DNA of 59,622 nucleotides from Clostridia bacterium (GTDB lineage Bacteria > Bacillota > Clostridia > Christensenellales > Aristaeellaceae): assembly GCA_017397765.1 (NCBI GenBank), contig JAFQIB010000017.1, positions 1 to 59,622 on the forward strand. The letters run 5' to 3'. This document shows, one piece after another, positions 1 through 9,564 of the stretch. The translations under genes and the position numbers were made by a program. The stretch's first letter is position 1. Each line of letters begins with the position of its first letter. Under the pieces are notes generated by a model. It was not told the origin of the DNA and made no database searches. It worked only from the letters and a program-made list of their open reading frames with translations.

Positions 1-1980
1 ATCAACTACGTGATCTACCCCACCGACGGTGGTGAGTACACCTCCAAGGTGGACGCCATCATGGCTTCCGCTGCTGCTTCTGACGAAGCTCCCGACATCT
101 TCACCCTGGAAGCTGCCTTCGTGAAGAAGTACGTCAACTCCAACGTGACCGCTGACCTTAGCAAGGTTGGTATCACCAGCGCTGACGTGGCCGATGCATT
201 CCCCGTGATGAAGCAGATCGGCACCAGCAATCTCACCGGCGAACTGAAGGCCCTTTCCTGGCAGACAACGCCCGGCGTTCTGATTTACCGTGCTTCCCTA
301 GCCGAAAAGTACCTGGGCGTCAAGACGCCCGACGCTTTCCAGGCCAAGGTTGACAACTGGGATCTGTTCCTGAATGCTGCTGAAAAAGTGAACGCAGAAT
401 CCGATGGTGCCGTGAAAATGGTCACCGGTATCAATGACGTCTGGAATGCTTTCATCTACGGCCGCGAACAGGGCTGGGTCGTCGACGGCAAGCTGGTGAT
501 TGATCCCAGCCTGTACGATTACCTCGATCTGGCTGCGGCCATGGAGACAAACGACCTGCATCACAAGAGCTTCTCCTGGAGCTCGGCCTGGTTCGATGGC
601 ATGAAGAGCGACACCACCCTGTGCTACTTCCTGCCCACCTGGGGCCTGCACTATACCCTGAAGCCCAACTGCGGCCCGACCACCAACGGCGTGATGACCG
701 ACGAAGAGCTGAAGGCCGCCTGTGAGCAGGACGGCGGCACCTACGGCGACTGGCGCATCGTGCCCGGCCCGGTGAGCTACAACTGGGGCGGCACCTGGAT
801 CGGTGCCAATGCCGCCAAGGTCGATGCTGCTTCCGCCGCCAAGAAGGCAGCCATCAAGGACTTCATGCTGTTCTTCTCAACGAATGAAGACTTCCTGTAT
901 GCCTTCTCCAAGGATACCGGCGATTTTATCAGCAGCAACAAAGTCATCAACAGAATCCTTGACGAGGGCGGCACGTCCAACCCCTTCCTGTCCGGTCAGG
1001 ACCATATCGCTGTCTTCGCTGAAGCAGCCAACCTGATCAACGGCGCCATCGTGACCGAGTACGACGAGAAAATAGACTCTCTGTGGCGTTCCTATGTGGT
1101 TTCTCCCTACGTCAACGGCGAGGTTGAGCTGGATGATGCCATCACCACATTCAAGGCTGAAGTTTCTGCTCAGTTCCCCGAGCTGATTATCGAAGACGAG
1201 CCCAGCGGACTCATCAACAGCATGACCTTCCCGGACGCAGCCTTCCGCGCCTGGGTGAAGAAGAACTGCGACCAAGACGGCGACGGCATTCTCAGCAGCG
1301 CCGAAGCAGCCGCTGTCACCGCCATCGACCTGAGGGGCGTCAACGCCGGCAGCGTCCAGGGCATTCATGCCTTCCCTGCCCTGAAGGCTGTCACCGCTGA
1401 TTGCAGCAACACCAGCCTCCTGTCCTCGCTGAATCTGTACGGCTATGCCGATATCACCACGCTGTCTCACAACGAGGTCCGTGACGCCGCTGTAACGCCG
1501 ACGCAGACCGCGCCCGGCAAAACGGCAGGCAAGCATTGTTCTCTTTGCAGCAAGGTGCTGGTCGCCCAGCGGGAAATCCCGAAGCTTGGCGGCGATTACG
1601 TCTTCGGCGATATGGACAACAACGGAAAGGCAGAATTCCAGGATACGCTGCTGCTCCTGCAGAGTCTTGCAAGCTGGGGCGTCCCGGTGAACGATGAATG
1701 CGCCGACGTCAACCAGAACGGCGGCACAGATCTGGACGATGTTCTGCTGCTCTTGGGCTATTGGCTGGGCGAGGCTTTTGAACTCAAGATTGTGGACAAG
1801 GCCTATGTCCTCCTCGACGCCAACGGAAGAGAGCTGGCATCCTTTGAAATCCTCGATACGCCCAGCATTCCGGAAACCGGCGATCACACGCCCGTGCTGC
1901 TGTGGTGCAGCCTGATGGCCATCAGCATTGCCTGCCTGGCATGGCTGATGCGTACCGCCCGCAAGCGTGAGCGCGCATAA
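1..1980 (+). CDS. Sortase-anchored extracellular solute-binding protein with dockerin-like repeats (5' partial)
   Basis: The frame is open at the window edge, so the N-terminus and signal peptide are missing. The first ~400 visible residues resemble family-1 sugar ABC substrate-binding proteins. An EF-hand/leucine-rich-type segment follows (FPDAAFRAWVKKN, DQDGDGILS), then a short CSLC linker, then two dockerin-like calcium repeats (GDMDNNGKAEFQDTLLLL and DVNQNGGTDLDDVLLLL). The C-terminus reads IPETGD, a hydrophobic segment and RTARKRERA, which is a cell-wall sorting signal. A binding protein tied to the wall rather than lipid-anchored, and carrying dockerin-type modules, is unusual. Its sorting motif matches the TPDTGD of the surface operon near 40.5 kb. 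The transported ligand is unknown. Confidence 0.75.
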   Translation: MNYVIYPTDGGEYTSKVDAIMASAAASDEAPDIFTLEAAFVKKYVNSNVTADLSKVGITSADVADAFPVMKQIGTSNLTGELKALSWQTTPGVLIYRASLAEKYLGVKTPDAFQAKVDNWDLFLNAAEKVNAESDGAVKMVTGINDVWNAFIYGREQGWVVDGKLVIDPSLYDYLDLAAAMETNDLHHKSFSWSSAWFDGMKSDTTLCYFLPTWGLHYTLKPNCGPTTNGVMTDEELKAACEQDGGTYGDWRIVPGPVSYNWGGTWIGANAAKVDAASAAKKAAIKDFMLFFSTNEDFLYAFSKDTGDFISSNKVINRILDEGGTSNPFLSGQDHIAVFAEAANLINGAIVTEYDEKIDSLWRSYVVSPYVNGEVELDDAITTFKAEVSAQFPELIIEDEPSGLINSMTFPDAAFRAWVKKNCDQDGDGILSSAEAAAVTAIDLRGVNAGSVQGIHAFPALKAVTADCSNTSLLSSLNLYGYADITTLSHNEVRDAAVTPTQTAPGKTAGKHCSLCSKVLVAQREIPKLGGDYVFGDMDNNGKAEFQDTLLLLQSLASWGVPVNDECADVNQNGGTDLDDVLLLLGYWLGEAFELKIVDKAYVLLDANGRELASFEILDTPSIPETGDHTPVLLWCSLMAISIACLAWLMRTARKRERA

Positions 1981-1993
1981 TCAAAGCGACTTC

Positions 1994-2029
1994 AAACAGG
2001 GAGAGCGGCAGCTGCCGCTCTCCCTGTTT
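1994..2029. terminator. Perfectly palindromic bidirectional terminator
   Basis: A 36-nt perfect palindrome (arms AAACAGGGAGAGCGGCAG and its complement) ends in TTT. It follows the stop codon of the solute-binding protein gene and can act from either strand. Confidence 0.8.
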
Positions 2030-2298
2030 CACCTCTGCCTGTTCATTGTCCAAGCCGGAGCTGTTTCCTGCAGCAGCAGGACGCGAACGGCATAATTGCC
2101 TTCCGGAAGGAAAAAGCGGCCAATGCCTTTCATTGACAGTTTCTCCCCCGTGTTTCCTTTACACAGTGAGACCCCAATCAATGTCCGGCATTGGTCGCTA
2201 TGGCGTTTGAACATTCATTGCCTTTTCAGGCGTTTTTCACAAGGTGTTTGCCGCATTAGTTGCAATGGCAAATCCCCGAATCCCTTGATTTTCCTGCC

Positions 2299-3075
2299 TC
2301 ACGCCGTCCTCTGCTCCAGGGCAAGCTTATCCGCAATCATGGCAATGAACTCGCCATTGGTGGGCTTGTCCTCCTTGGTGGCGACGCGGCAGCCAAACGC
2401 CTTGTTCAGCGTGTCGATCCGCCCCCGGCTCCAAGCGACTTCAATGGCATGGCGGATTGCCCGCTCAACCTTGCTGGCGGAGGTGTTGAAGCGCTTGCCG
2501 ATGCCGGGATAGAGCTCCTTGGTGATGCGGTTGATCACGTCCGGGTTTTCGATCACCATCTTCACTGCCTCCCGCAGGAAGGCATAGCCCTTGATGTGGG
2601 CCGGGATGCCGATGGTCAGGAAGAGGCTGGCGAGCTTTTCGTCAATGGAGGGGGCCCGCCCGGGCAGGCTGATCCGGCTGGCTGCGGCAGCATCCGGCGC
2701 CTGACCGCACACCTCGCGAATCCTGCCCGCGAGGACATTCATGTCCACCGGCTTAATCATGTAAAAGCGCGCCCCGTTCTCCACCGCCCGCATGATGAAA
2801 TCATCCCGGCCCAGGGCAGAAACAACGATCACCTGGGGCCGGTTCTCCATCTGGCGGCGATTCAGTTCCTCCAGAAAGGAGTAGCCGTCCATCTGCGGCA
2901 TGATGATGTCCAGGATAATCACGTCCACCGCCGTCTTTTCCAGCGCCTCCAGCGCCTCCAGGCCTGTCCCGCATTCCGCCGTGACGCGCATATTTTCCTG
3001 CCGGGAAAGGTGCTCCCGCATCGTCCGGCGAAGCTCCGCATTGTCATCCACCAGCATAATCCGCATATCGTTCAT
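2299..3075 (-). CDS. spo0A: Spo0A, sporulation response regulator
   Basis: This is the master regulator of entry into sporulation. Phosphorylation by the phosphorelay or orphan kinases lets the C-terminal domain bind 0A boxes. Residues 1-120 form a receiver domain with acidic residues D10 and D11, phospho-acceptor D56 in LDIIMPQMDG and the lysine of YMIKPVD. The C-terminal part carries the Spo0A DNA-binding signature (FLTIGIPAHIKGY, ELYPGIGKRF, ERAIRHAIEVAW). The 258-residue length fits the family. It stands alone here between a surface protein gene and an unrelated minus-strand gene, and no spoIVB or recN is adjacent, as is common in other Clostridia. Confidence 0.95.
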   Translation of the reverse strand: MNDMRIMLVDDNAELRRTMREHLSRQENMRVTAECGTGLEALEALEKTAVDVIILDIIMPQMDGYSFLEELNRRQMENRPQVIVVSALGRDDFIMRAVENGARFYMIKPVDMNVLAGRIREVCGQAPDAAAASRISLPGRAPSIDEKLASLFLTIGIPAHIKGYAFLREAVKMVIENPDVINRITKELYPGIGKRFNTSASKVERAIRHAIEVAWSRGRIDTLNKAFGCRVATKEDKPTNGEFIAMIADKLALEQRTA

Positions 3076-3305
3076 CCGTCAAATACTCCTCTCCGTCATG
3101 AAGCCTCGGCGTTCCTCGGCAGGAAATCCGGGGCAGCTTTACCATTCGAGGGCATTATAGCACTTTGACGGAGGTTTGTGGGGAATGCGATGAAACCTCT
3201 CATATAACGACATCATCTTCCACCTGTATGTCGTAAATTCGACCGTCCGCACGATGATTTCTGCTTTGCAGACAAAACCCGGCACGCCGGATGTCGAAAC
3301 GCAAA

Positions 3306-3336
3306 GGGGACTGTCCGCTTCCGCAGGACAGTCCCC
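3306..3336 (-). terminator. Hairpin terminator of the zinc-ribbon/TPR gene
   Basis: Eleven-bp stem (GGGGACTGTCC with GGACAGTCCCC) and a 9-nt loop, just past the stop of the 3349-5322 gene. On the minus strand it is followed by a short T-rich stretch. Confidence 0.7.
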
Positions 3337-3348
3337 TCTTCTGTTGGA

Positions 3349-5322
3349 TTAACGCTCGTAGAACCAGCGGATGGCGTCGCAGGCGCCATCCTTGCCAATG
3401 TAGTATTCCAGCTGCCAGACATGGCCGTCCGCCGTGCCGACGCGGTAGTAAACGATTTTCTCGCCATTGGAGAGGATGGAGATCACGCCCTGCTTGTCCT
3501 CGTTTTCATAATACAGGCCGCGCTTGATGCCGGTAGCGCCGACCACCTGCCCGAAATCCTTGAACTGGCTGGTGATCTTGTTTTCCGCCATGCCGATCTT
3601 GGTGTTTCGCGGGCCCTCAAAGGTGCTGTCGCTGAAGCGGATATCCGCCAGCACCCAGCCGCTCTTGATCTTCATGAAGGACGCATAGCCCCAGCTGTAG
3701 GTGTACTGCTCGCACTCGCCCTCGACGGTATTCAGCACGACCATCTCCGGGCCCTGGCCTGCGCCGTATTTGGATCGGAAGTCCTCGCGGGTCGTCGTGC
3801 CCAGCTTCAGGCTGCCGATGGTGTCCTCTACAGAGAAGACCTTTCGGTGGCCCGGATTGACGTCGAACTTGTAGCGGACCTCCAGCGTGTTGCCCTGCTT
3901 GCCGTAGCCGTTGACCGACACAGCCTTCAGCGTCACATAGCCGCCGGTCAGGCCCAGCTGGATGGGCGTGCCATCCCAGATCGGGCTGTCCTGATCGGGC
4001 TGGGAGCCGTCGATGGTGTAGTACATGGTGATCGTCTGGGCCACGGGATCATCCAGGGTTGCAGCGTAGCCGGGGTTCTTCTCCAGCTCCTCATCGGTCA
4101 GGGAGCCGGGACGGAGGCTGATCGCGCGCTTCTTGGTGTAGGTATTGGGGGCCAGATTGCTGTCCGGCTGCAGGGGGGTGGGCAGGTAGATCTGATAGGT
4201 GGACACCATGGGGTCACTGACCAGATCGCCGTTCACCGCCACGGCGCGCAGCTGATGCTCGCCCTCGCTGAGCGTCAGCGGGGCCTCATACAGGATGCCG
4301 TCCTGGGGCAGCACTGCGAATTTGTCCAGCGTGTACCAGATCTCGCAGTCCTGGCCCTGCAGCAGCTCGATCGTCTGCGCGGCGTTGTAGTAGCCCGCCA
4401 GCACGGTCGCCTCCGGGATCGAAGGCAGGATCTCCAGCCGCTGGGTGCGGAAGTTGGCGACCTTGGTCTGCGTATAGGCCTGTGAAAGCAGCTGGGCGGC
4501 TTCCGCCTCCCTGCCCTGCGCCAGCAGCACGCGCACCTGCGCACGGTAAGCGTCCGGCGCGCTGGGCACCACGTCAGTGTAGAGGTAGGCATAGACCTCC
4601 TCTGCCTCTGCGTAGCGTTCCTCCGCCTCATAGGCGCTGCCCAGCTGCAGCAGGCCCGTCACGTTGGGCTCCTCTGCCTCTTCATCCTTCTGCCGGGCAA
4701 TGAGGAAATACTCGATCGCCTTTTCAATGTCGCCGGTATTGAGGTATTCCTGGCCGACCTGCCACATGGCGGCCGCTGTTGCATCCTCGCCCATGCGGGC
4801 CATCAGCACCTGGCCGCCCGGGGTTCTGGTCAGATAGACGTACACGCCGACGGCCAGCACAATGACCAGCAGGATGCAGGCAATGAGCACATAGGCCCAG
4901 TTGACGAGCCGCTTCATGCGGATGCGCCGCTTGGTGCGGCTGTTGCGCTGACTGATGGCCATCACCGTGGGGTTTTCACTGACGCCGTAGGCCAAGGGGG
5001 CGTTGTCGATCATGCCCTCCTCCAGGCCGTAGTAGCGGCCGGTGCTGGCCAAGCTCTCCCGGCGGGTATAATAGGCGCCGGTGGTTTCCGCCGTTTCCCG
5101 GGGGCGGATATCCTCAAAGGAACGGCTTGCGCCGGTGCTGCCCGGCGCGGCGGGCGGCGGAGGCAGCTCCTCCTGCACCCTGCGCAGATGGCGGCCCTGG
5201 CGGAAGCTCATCAGTTCCTCTTCCTCCGTAGGCTGCCTGTCCAGCAGCTTGCCGCAGCGGGGACAGACGATATCGTCTTCCGCGGCATAGGTATTGCAAT
5301 CCGGGCAAAGCATCGGCTTCAC
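3349..5322 (-). CDS. Membrane protein with zinc ribbon, TPRs and chitobiase-like domains
   Basis: The 657-residue protein starts with a zinc ribbon (CPDC at residues 6-9, CPRC at 20-23). A polar linker and one membrane segment (about 139-165) follow. Outside the membrane come two to three TPR-like helical repeats (about 175-290), then two chitobiase/FN3-like beta segments with the signature pattern IWYTLD...ILYEAPLTL and MYYTIDGSQPD. A mixed C-terminal domain of unknown function completes it. The zinc ribbon would be cytoplasmic and the rest extracellular. It is the last gene of the eight-gene minus-strand run and starts 11 nt after the HD gene ends. The layout is recurrent in gut Clostridia, but I know of no established function. 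Confidence 0.7.
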   Translation of the reverse strand: MKPMLCPDCNTYAAEDDIVCPRCGKLLDRQPTEEEELMSFRQGRHLRRVQEELPPPPAAPGSTGASRSFEDIRPRETAETTGAYYTRRESLASTGRYYGLEEGMIDNAPLAYGVSENPTVMAISQRNSRTKRRIRMKRLVNWAYVLIACILLVIVLAVGVYVYLTRTPGGQVLMARMGEDATAAAMWQVGQEYLNTGDIEKAIEYFLIARQKDEEAEEPNVTGLLQLGSAYEAEERYAEAEEVYAYLYTDVVPSAPDAYRAQVRVLLAQGREAEAAQLLSQAYTQTKVANFRTQRLEILPSIPEATVLAGYYNAAQTIELLQGQDCEIWYTLDKFAVLPQDGILYEAPLTLSEGEHQLRAVAVNGDLVSDPMVSTYQIYLPTPLQPDSNLAPNTYTKKRAISLRPGSLTDEELEKNPGYAATLDDPVAQTITMYYTIDGSQPDQDSPIWDGTPIQLGLTGGYVTLKAVSVNGYGKQGNTLEVRYKFDVNPGHRKVFSVEDTIGSLKLGTTTREDFRSKYGAGQGPEMVVLNTVEGECEQYTYSWGYASFMKIKSGWVLADIRFSDSTFEGPRNTKIGMAENKITSQFKDFGQVVGATGIKRGLYYENEDKQGVISILSNGEKIVYYRVGTADGHVWQLEYYIGKDGACDAIRWFYER

Positions 5323-5333
5323 CTCCTGTCATC

Positions 5334-6005
5334 TTATTTATCGGGGCGGTTGTTGATGGACTGGCCGTTGATGACCAGATCAAAGGAGCATTTCAGGAAT
5401 GCCGCCGCCTTCTCGCACATCACGATGCGGCTCATGTAGATCTGCAGATACTCCATCACCGAGGAGGTTTCGTCCATCGTCAGCTCATGGCGGATGATCC
5501 GGTTTGCCCGGTCCACCGTAACCTGGTTCTCCGTGATGGAGAAATTCACCCGGTCATGGATGTCCGTCTCGTCCGGCTTGCCGTCGCGAACGCGGCTCTT
5601 GTGGGCGTCGGATTTGTCGCCCAGCGCCAGCGCCGCGCTCACCGCGCTGGAAATAAAGCCGCTCTGCTCCTCATGGTTGCCCACGGCGGTGATGATCTCC
5701 ATGATATCCGCCATCTCCATCCCGGTCTCCCGCAGGATGGGCAGCAGCAGCACCGCGCCCAACGGGCCGTGATCGTGCCGGTTGACGGAATTGCCCACGT
5801 CATGCACCCAGCCCGCAATGGCCGCCAGCTCCACCTCCCGGGGGGAATAGCCCAGGGTTTTGAGGATATAGGATGCGGTCTTGCTCACATAGCCCACATG
5901 GCGGGGGCCATGCTCGGTGTAGCCCATGCTGTCCAGGTAGCGGTTGCCGGCCTTGATCAGCACGCGGATGGATTCGTTCTGTTTGATTTCCTGTAAAGTG
6001 ACCAT
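5334..6005 (-). CDS. HD-domain phosphohydrolase-like protein
   Basis: I place the start at 6005 (MVTLQEIKQNES), where AAAAGGAG lies just upstream. The longer reading frame begins inside the preceding gene. The 223-residue product has the HD pattern: HGPRH near residue 30, WVHDVGN, then RHDHGPLGA. This fits a metal-dependent phosphohydrolase acting on a nucleotide-type substrate, but the substrate cannot be told from sequence. It lies in the eight-gene minus-strand run between the HEAT-like gene and the zinc-ribbon membrane protein, with small gaps on both sides. Confidence 0.75.
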   Translation of the reverse strand: MVTLQEIKQNESIRVLIKAGNRYLDSMGYTEHGPRHVGYVSKTASYILKTLGYSPREVELAAIAGWVHDVGNSVNRHDHGPLGAVLLLPILRETGMEMADIMEIITAVGNHEEQSGFISSAVSAALALGDKSDAHKSRVRDGKPDETDIHDRVNFSITENQVTVDRANRIIRHELTMDETSSVMEYLQIYMSRIVMCEKAAAFLKCSFDLVINGQSINNRPDK

Positions 6006-6051
6006 GCGTACTCCTTTTGGAACATCGGAATGGGGCATCAAGGCAGCGGGA

Positions 6052-6894
6052 TCAGTTGTCTCCGTCCTCCATGGCGCGCAGGGCGGCATATTCGTCGTCC
6101 TCGTAGAATTCCTTCTTGGGGGCTTCGCCGCCCAGCATCTCAATGGCATTGCGCAGCTCGATGAAGTCCATGTATTTGCACTTCTCATCCATGGCGGCCT
6201 CCATCAGCACGGGCAGGGCGCGGTCGTCCCCCAGCTTCGCCAGATAGCTGGCAAAGAGGGCACGACGCATGGGGTTCTCCTTGAATAAACGAACGGCAAG
6301 GGCAAAAACCTGCTCGTTGCCCGGATAATTCACCAGAATATCCAGGAAGGCCTCCTGACCGGCACGGTTGGCATGGGGCAGCTCCTGCAGGATGGGCTGC
6401 ACCACAGCCTTGCCCATATCGCGGAGGGAATCCAGGGCGTTGTCCGCCAGATCGTCCGCGTCTGCCCGGTTCAGCTGCCAGGAGATGTAGAGCATCTTGG
6501 GCAGCGTGGATTCCATGTCCCGCAGCAGGCCGATGGCCGTCATGCGGGCCTCCTCGTTGATCTCCGGGCTCTCATCCTTAAGCAGGGCCAGCAGCCGCTT
6601 TTCGCAGGGCTTGCCGACCGCCTGGATCTGCTCCAGCAGCAGATCCGGCACCGGGATCTCCCGCCTGGTGTATTCCACCATCCAGTCCACCAGATCCTTC
6701 GCATCCTCGAACTGGGTGAAGTAGGCGCCGGGGGTGACGCCGTCCAGCCATTTGGCCGGCGTGTTGAGGAACATCATGTACACCCGGGGCATATCTGCCT
6801 CCATGGCGTCGTAATTGCGGTATTCCTTGCCGTGATCCTTCATCCACTGGGAAGCAAAGTCGGCAAACTGATCGTCAAAATTGATGCACTTCAT
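6052..6894 (-). CDS. HEAT-repeat-like protein of unknown function
   Basis: The 280-residue, acidic, mostly helical protein has no signal peptide or membrane segment. From about residue 85 on, short helical pairs recur (LLALLKDESPEINEEARMTA, VVQPILQELP, ALPVLMEAAMDE), the pattern of HEAT or Armadillo scaffolds. No catalytic motif is visible. It starts 37 nt after the TPR gene and ends 46 nt before the HD gene, so it is probably co-transcribed with them. A scaffold or adaptor role is only an inference. Confidence 0.6.
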   Translation of the reverse strand: MKCINFDDQFADFASQWMKDHGKEYRNYDAMEADMPRVYMMFLNTPAKWLDGVTPGAYFTQFEDAKDLVDWMVEYTRREIPVPDLLLEQIQAVGKPCEKRLLALLKDESPEINEEARMTAIGLLRDMESTLPKMLYISWQLNRADADDLADNALDSLRDMGKAVVQPILQELPHANRAGQEAFLDILVNYPGNEQVFALAVRLFKENPMRRALFASYLAKLGDDRALPVLMEAAMDEKCKYMDFIELRNAIEMLGGEAPKKEFYEDDEYAALRAMEDGDN

Positions 6895-6931
6895 GTCTGT
6901 ATCTCCACTTCTCCGGCATCGCCGGATATTC

Positions 6932-8584
6932 TTACATCACCGGCTCGGCAGCCAGTTCACGGGCCAGGCGGCGCAGCACCCGGCTGATGCGCCGGGGCGA
7001 CAGGGGCGTATTCGCCGCTGCCCGGGCTGCCTGCTCCTCCTCCCCTGCCATGCGCAGGAAGAGGATCTCCATGGCCTTGCACCAGACCAGGGAACCCTGG
7101 CCTGCCGCTTCCATCCGCTGTGCAGCGCTCATCTGTTGCCACATTTCCGCCCCGAATTCGGCAATTTCATTGCTCCGGCGGTATCGTCTGGTCTCCCGCA
7201 GCAGCGCCGGCAGGAACATCCGCCAGGGCTTTTGCGGCTCCGTGTCCGCCACCGGCTGGCAGGCCACCAAAGTGTAGTGACTCCCCGCCATCATCAGCAT
7301 CTCGTCCCGGCAGCCCATCCGGGCCAGCTGGACAAGGGCCCAGTGCCGCGTTTCCATGCGCAGGAAGGGGCGGCACAGCAGCTCCTTCCAATAGGCGGTC
7401 ACCGCCGCCTCCGTGCGGCCCTCCAGCAGCTGCTGGGCCGTCTGACGCTCCTGCAGATCGCTGCTCGCAATAAACCAGTCCGTCAGCTGCCGTCCCCGGC
7501 TGCCCGGCCGGAGCAGGTCCTCCATCGTCAGGCTCTCCGCCAGCATGCGCAGCTCGGTCAGCTGCCGCTGTCTCTCCGCCTTGGGCAGCAGCCCCGGCGC
7601 ATTGATGAAGCCCTCCGGATGGGTCTGGGCCCAGGTATTCATGACCGCCGATTGCCGGTCGTCCGGATCAATGGCGAGGATCTCCCGCCATAGCTGCCGG
7701 GCTCCCGGCAGATTCTCCCGCTCGCAGCACATGGTCGCCTTTGCCGCCAGCAGCGCCGTGCGGCAGGGCAGCTGCTTCATGCGCAGGGTAAGATAATCGT
7801 TGGTTTCCTTCCAGGCATCCTGCGCCCATGCGGCGGTCAGGAAGCCATCCTCCGCCATCACGGAATCCGCATACCGTCCGGCCTTTGCCAGCAGTCCCCG
7901 GGCCAGGCGGCGCTTGCCCAGCTGATGATACAGCGTGGACAGGGCCGTCAGCGTGCGGGGATCTTCCGGGCTGCGCCGCAGCGCCCGGGGCAGATAGCGC
8001 AGCGCGCCGTCAAAGTCCATCTCCAGCATGCACAGCATGGCAGCGGTCACCATCAGCCGTTCCTTGTCGGCGGCAAGGTGAAGCGCCCGGCGGATCCGCC
8101 TTTCGCCCAGCGGCCGGTCTCCGGTCTGCCAGGCGTTCAGCCCCCGGTGGATCATCCTTTGGATGCGTCGGGGCTCCTTTGCCTCCGGCATTGTCTCCAG
8201 CGCCTGCAGGATCGCGCGGGCCGCATCAGCCTCCGGCGACCAGGGATCCTCCTGCAGCTGATGATAGGCACAGTCCACCGCCAGCTCGTCAGCGCCCAGG
8301 GCCTGCAGGCATCTGGCCATATCGCACCAGACGCCAGGCAGATGGGGATCACGGCTGAGCACCCGGGCCAACAGCTGCACCGCTGCCTCCCAGTTGCCCG
8401 TCTGCCGCAGCTCCGTCGCCAGGGCCTGCCATGCCGCAGGAGTATCGTCCTGCTCCGCCGCACGGCGCACAAGGGTCAGCGCATCCAGCGTCTGCCCCTG
8501 CCTGCGCAGCTGAAGCGCGCGCCGGCGCATCCGGCTGCCGGACAGGCGGAACGCATAGAGCGCCCCCTGTTGGTTCTGACTCAT
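6932..8584 (-). CDS. Tetratricopeptide-repeat protein
   Basis: The 550-residue, arginine-rich soluble protein is built of degenerate TPR units throughout (AWQALATELRQTGNWEAAV, DMARCLQALGADELAVD, LSTLYHQLGKRRLARGLL). There is no signal peptide, enzyme motif or membrane segment. It is the fifth gene of the minus-strand run, 43 nt after hslO. With the HEAT-like and zinc-ribbon/TPR products it gives three helical-repeat proteins in one transcript, which hints at a protein-interaction role. No specific function is recognised. Confidence 0.6.
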   Translation of the reverse strand: MSQNQQGALYAFRLSGSRMRRRALQLRRQGQTLDALTLVRRAAEQDDTPAAWQALATELRQTGNWEAAVQLLARVLSRDPHLPGVWCDMARCLQALGADELAVDCAYHQLQEDPWSPEADAARAILQALETMPEAKEPRRIQRMIHRGLNAWQTGDRPLGERRIRRALHLAADKERLMVTAAMLCMLEMDFDGALRYLPRALRRSPEDPRTLTALSTLYHQLGKRRLARGLLAKAGRYADSVMAEDGFLTAAWAQDAWKETNDYLTLRMKQLPCRTALLAAKATMCCERENLPGARQLWREILAIDPDDRQSAVMNTWAQTHPEGFINAPGLLPKAERQRQLTELRMLAESLTMEDLLRPGSRGRQLTDWFIASSDLQERQTAQQLLEGRTEAAVTAYWKELLCRPFLRMETRHWALVQLARMGCRDEMLMMAGSHYTLVACQPVADTEPQKPWRMFLPALLRETRRYRRSNEIAEFGAEMWQQMSAAQRMEAAGQGSLVWCKAMEILFLRMAGEEEQAARAAANTPLSPRRISRVLRRLARELAAEPVM

Positions 8585-8627
8585 TCAAACTCCTTGGGGA
8601 ATATGATCCCATTGTGATGGGGCCGCA

Positions 8628-9542
8628 TCAGTCCCGGGAAGCCCGGGCCAGCAGATCCTTCAGATCCTCGGTGGAGAAGGCAAACTGGCTGTGACAGAAA
8701 TGGCAGCCCAGCTCCGCGCCGGTATCCTCGTCGATCAGCGTCTGCAGCTCGCGGCGGCCCAGGGAAATGAGGGCCTTCTCCATGCGGTAGCGGGAGCAGG
8801 CGCAGTGATAGCGCAGCGGCGCACGCTCCAGGATCTGAAGGTCCATGCCGCGGAACCAGTCCTCCAGCAGCTCCTCCTTGGGGGCGAAGGTCATTTCCCG
8901 GCTGATGTCGGAGAACATCGGGCTGCGCAGCTCAATCTGGTCGATCACCTCGTCCGGGCAGCCCGGCAGGGGCTGAATCAGCAGGCCGCCGGCCTTGAGC
9001 ACCGCATCGCCTGCCACCCGCACGCCCAGCGCCACCAGCGAGGGCTGCTGCTCGGAAACGGTGAAGTAGTTGGCAAAATCAATGCCCAGCTCGCCCGACA
9101 CCAGCTCGATCTGGCCGATATAGGGCTCGCGCAGGCCCAGGTCCTTGATGACGGTCATGTAGCCGTCCTTGCCGATGGCCGCGCCCACGTTCAGCTTGCC
9201 GTCCTCCCGCAGGGGCAGCTCCACCCGGGCATCGTCCGCGCAGACCTTCAGGTCGCCGTGGTTGGCCACCGCCACCACCGTGCCCATCGGGCCGCCGCCC
9301 TTGATGTTGACCGTCACGGACTCATTCTCGCCCTTCATCATCACGCCCAGCATGCTGGTGGCAGTCATCAATCGGCCCATGGCAGCGGTACACACCGGGG
9401 TTGCATGGTGGATATCCGCCGCGCGCTGGGTCATCTGGGTCGTTTCGCACATCATGATGCGCACCTGACCGTCCATCAGCGTGCCGCGGATCATCTCGTC
9501 GCCCTCATGGCGTTCAATATGCAGTGTCTTTTCAGCATCCAT
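8628..9542 (-). CDS. hslO: Hsp33 redox-activated chaperone
   Basis: Hsp33 is a cytoplasmic holdase that switches on when its zinc centre is oxidised and protects unfolding proteins during oxidative and heat stress. The start at 9542 (MDAEKTLHIER) has AAGGAG upstream. The 304 residues match the family length. The C-terminal zinc module is intact: CAC in YHCACSRYR, then CHFC in GCHFCHSQF. The N-terminal core contains MGRLMTATSMLG and IKGGGPMGT. It sits between the methyltransferase gene (22-nt gap) and the TPR gene. Confidence 0.93.
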   Translation of the reverse strand: MDAEKTLHIERHEGDEMIRGTLMDGQVRIMMCETTQMTQRAADIHHATPVCTAAMGRLMTATSMLGVMMKGENESVTVNIKGGGPMGTVVAVANHGDLKVCADDARVELPLREDGKLNVGAAIGKDGYMTVIKDLGLREPYIGQIELVSGELGIDFANYFTVSEQQPSLVALGVRVAGDAVLKAGGLLIQPLPGCPDEVIDQIELRSPMFSDISREMTFAPKEELLEDWFRGMDLQILERAPLRYHCACSRYRMEKALISLGRRELQTLIDEDTGAELGCHFCHSQFAFSTEDLKDLLARASRD

Positions 9543-9564
9543 ATGTATTCGCTCCTTGCCTGTA

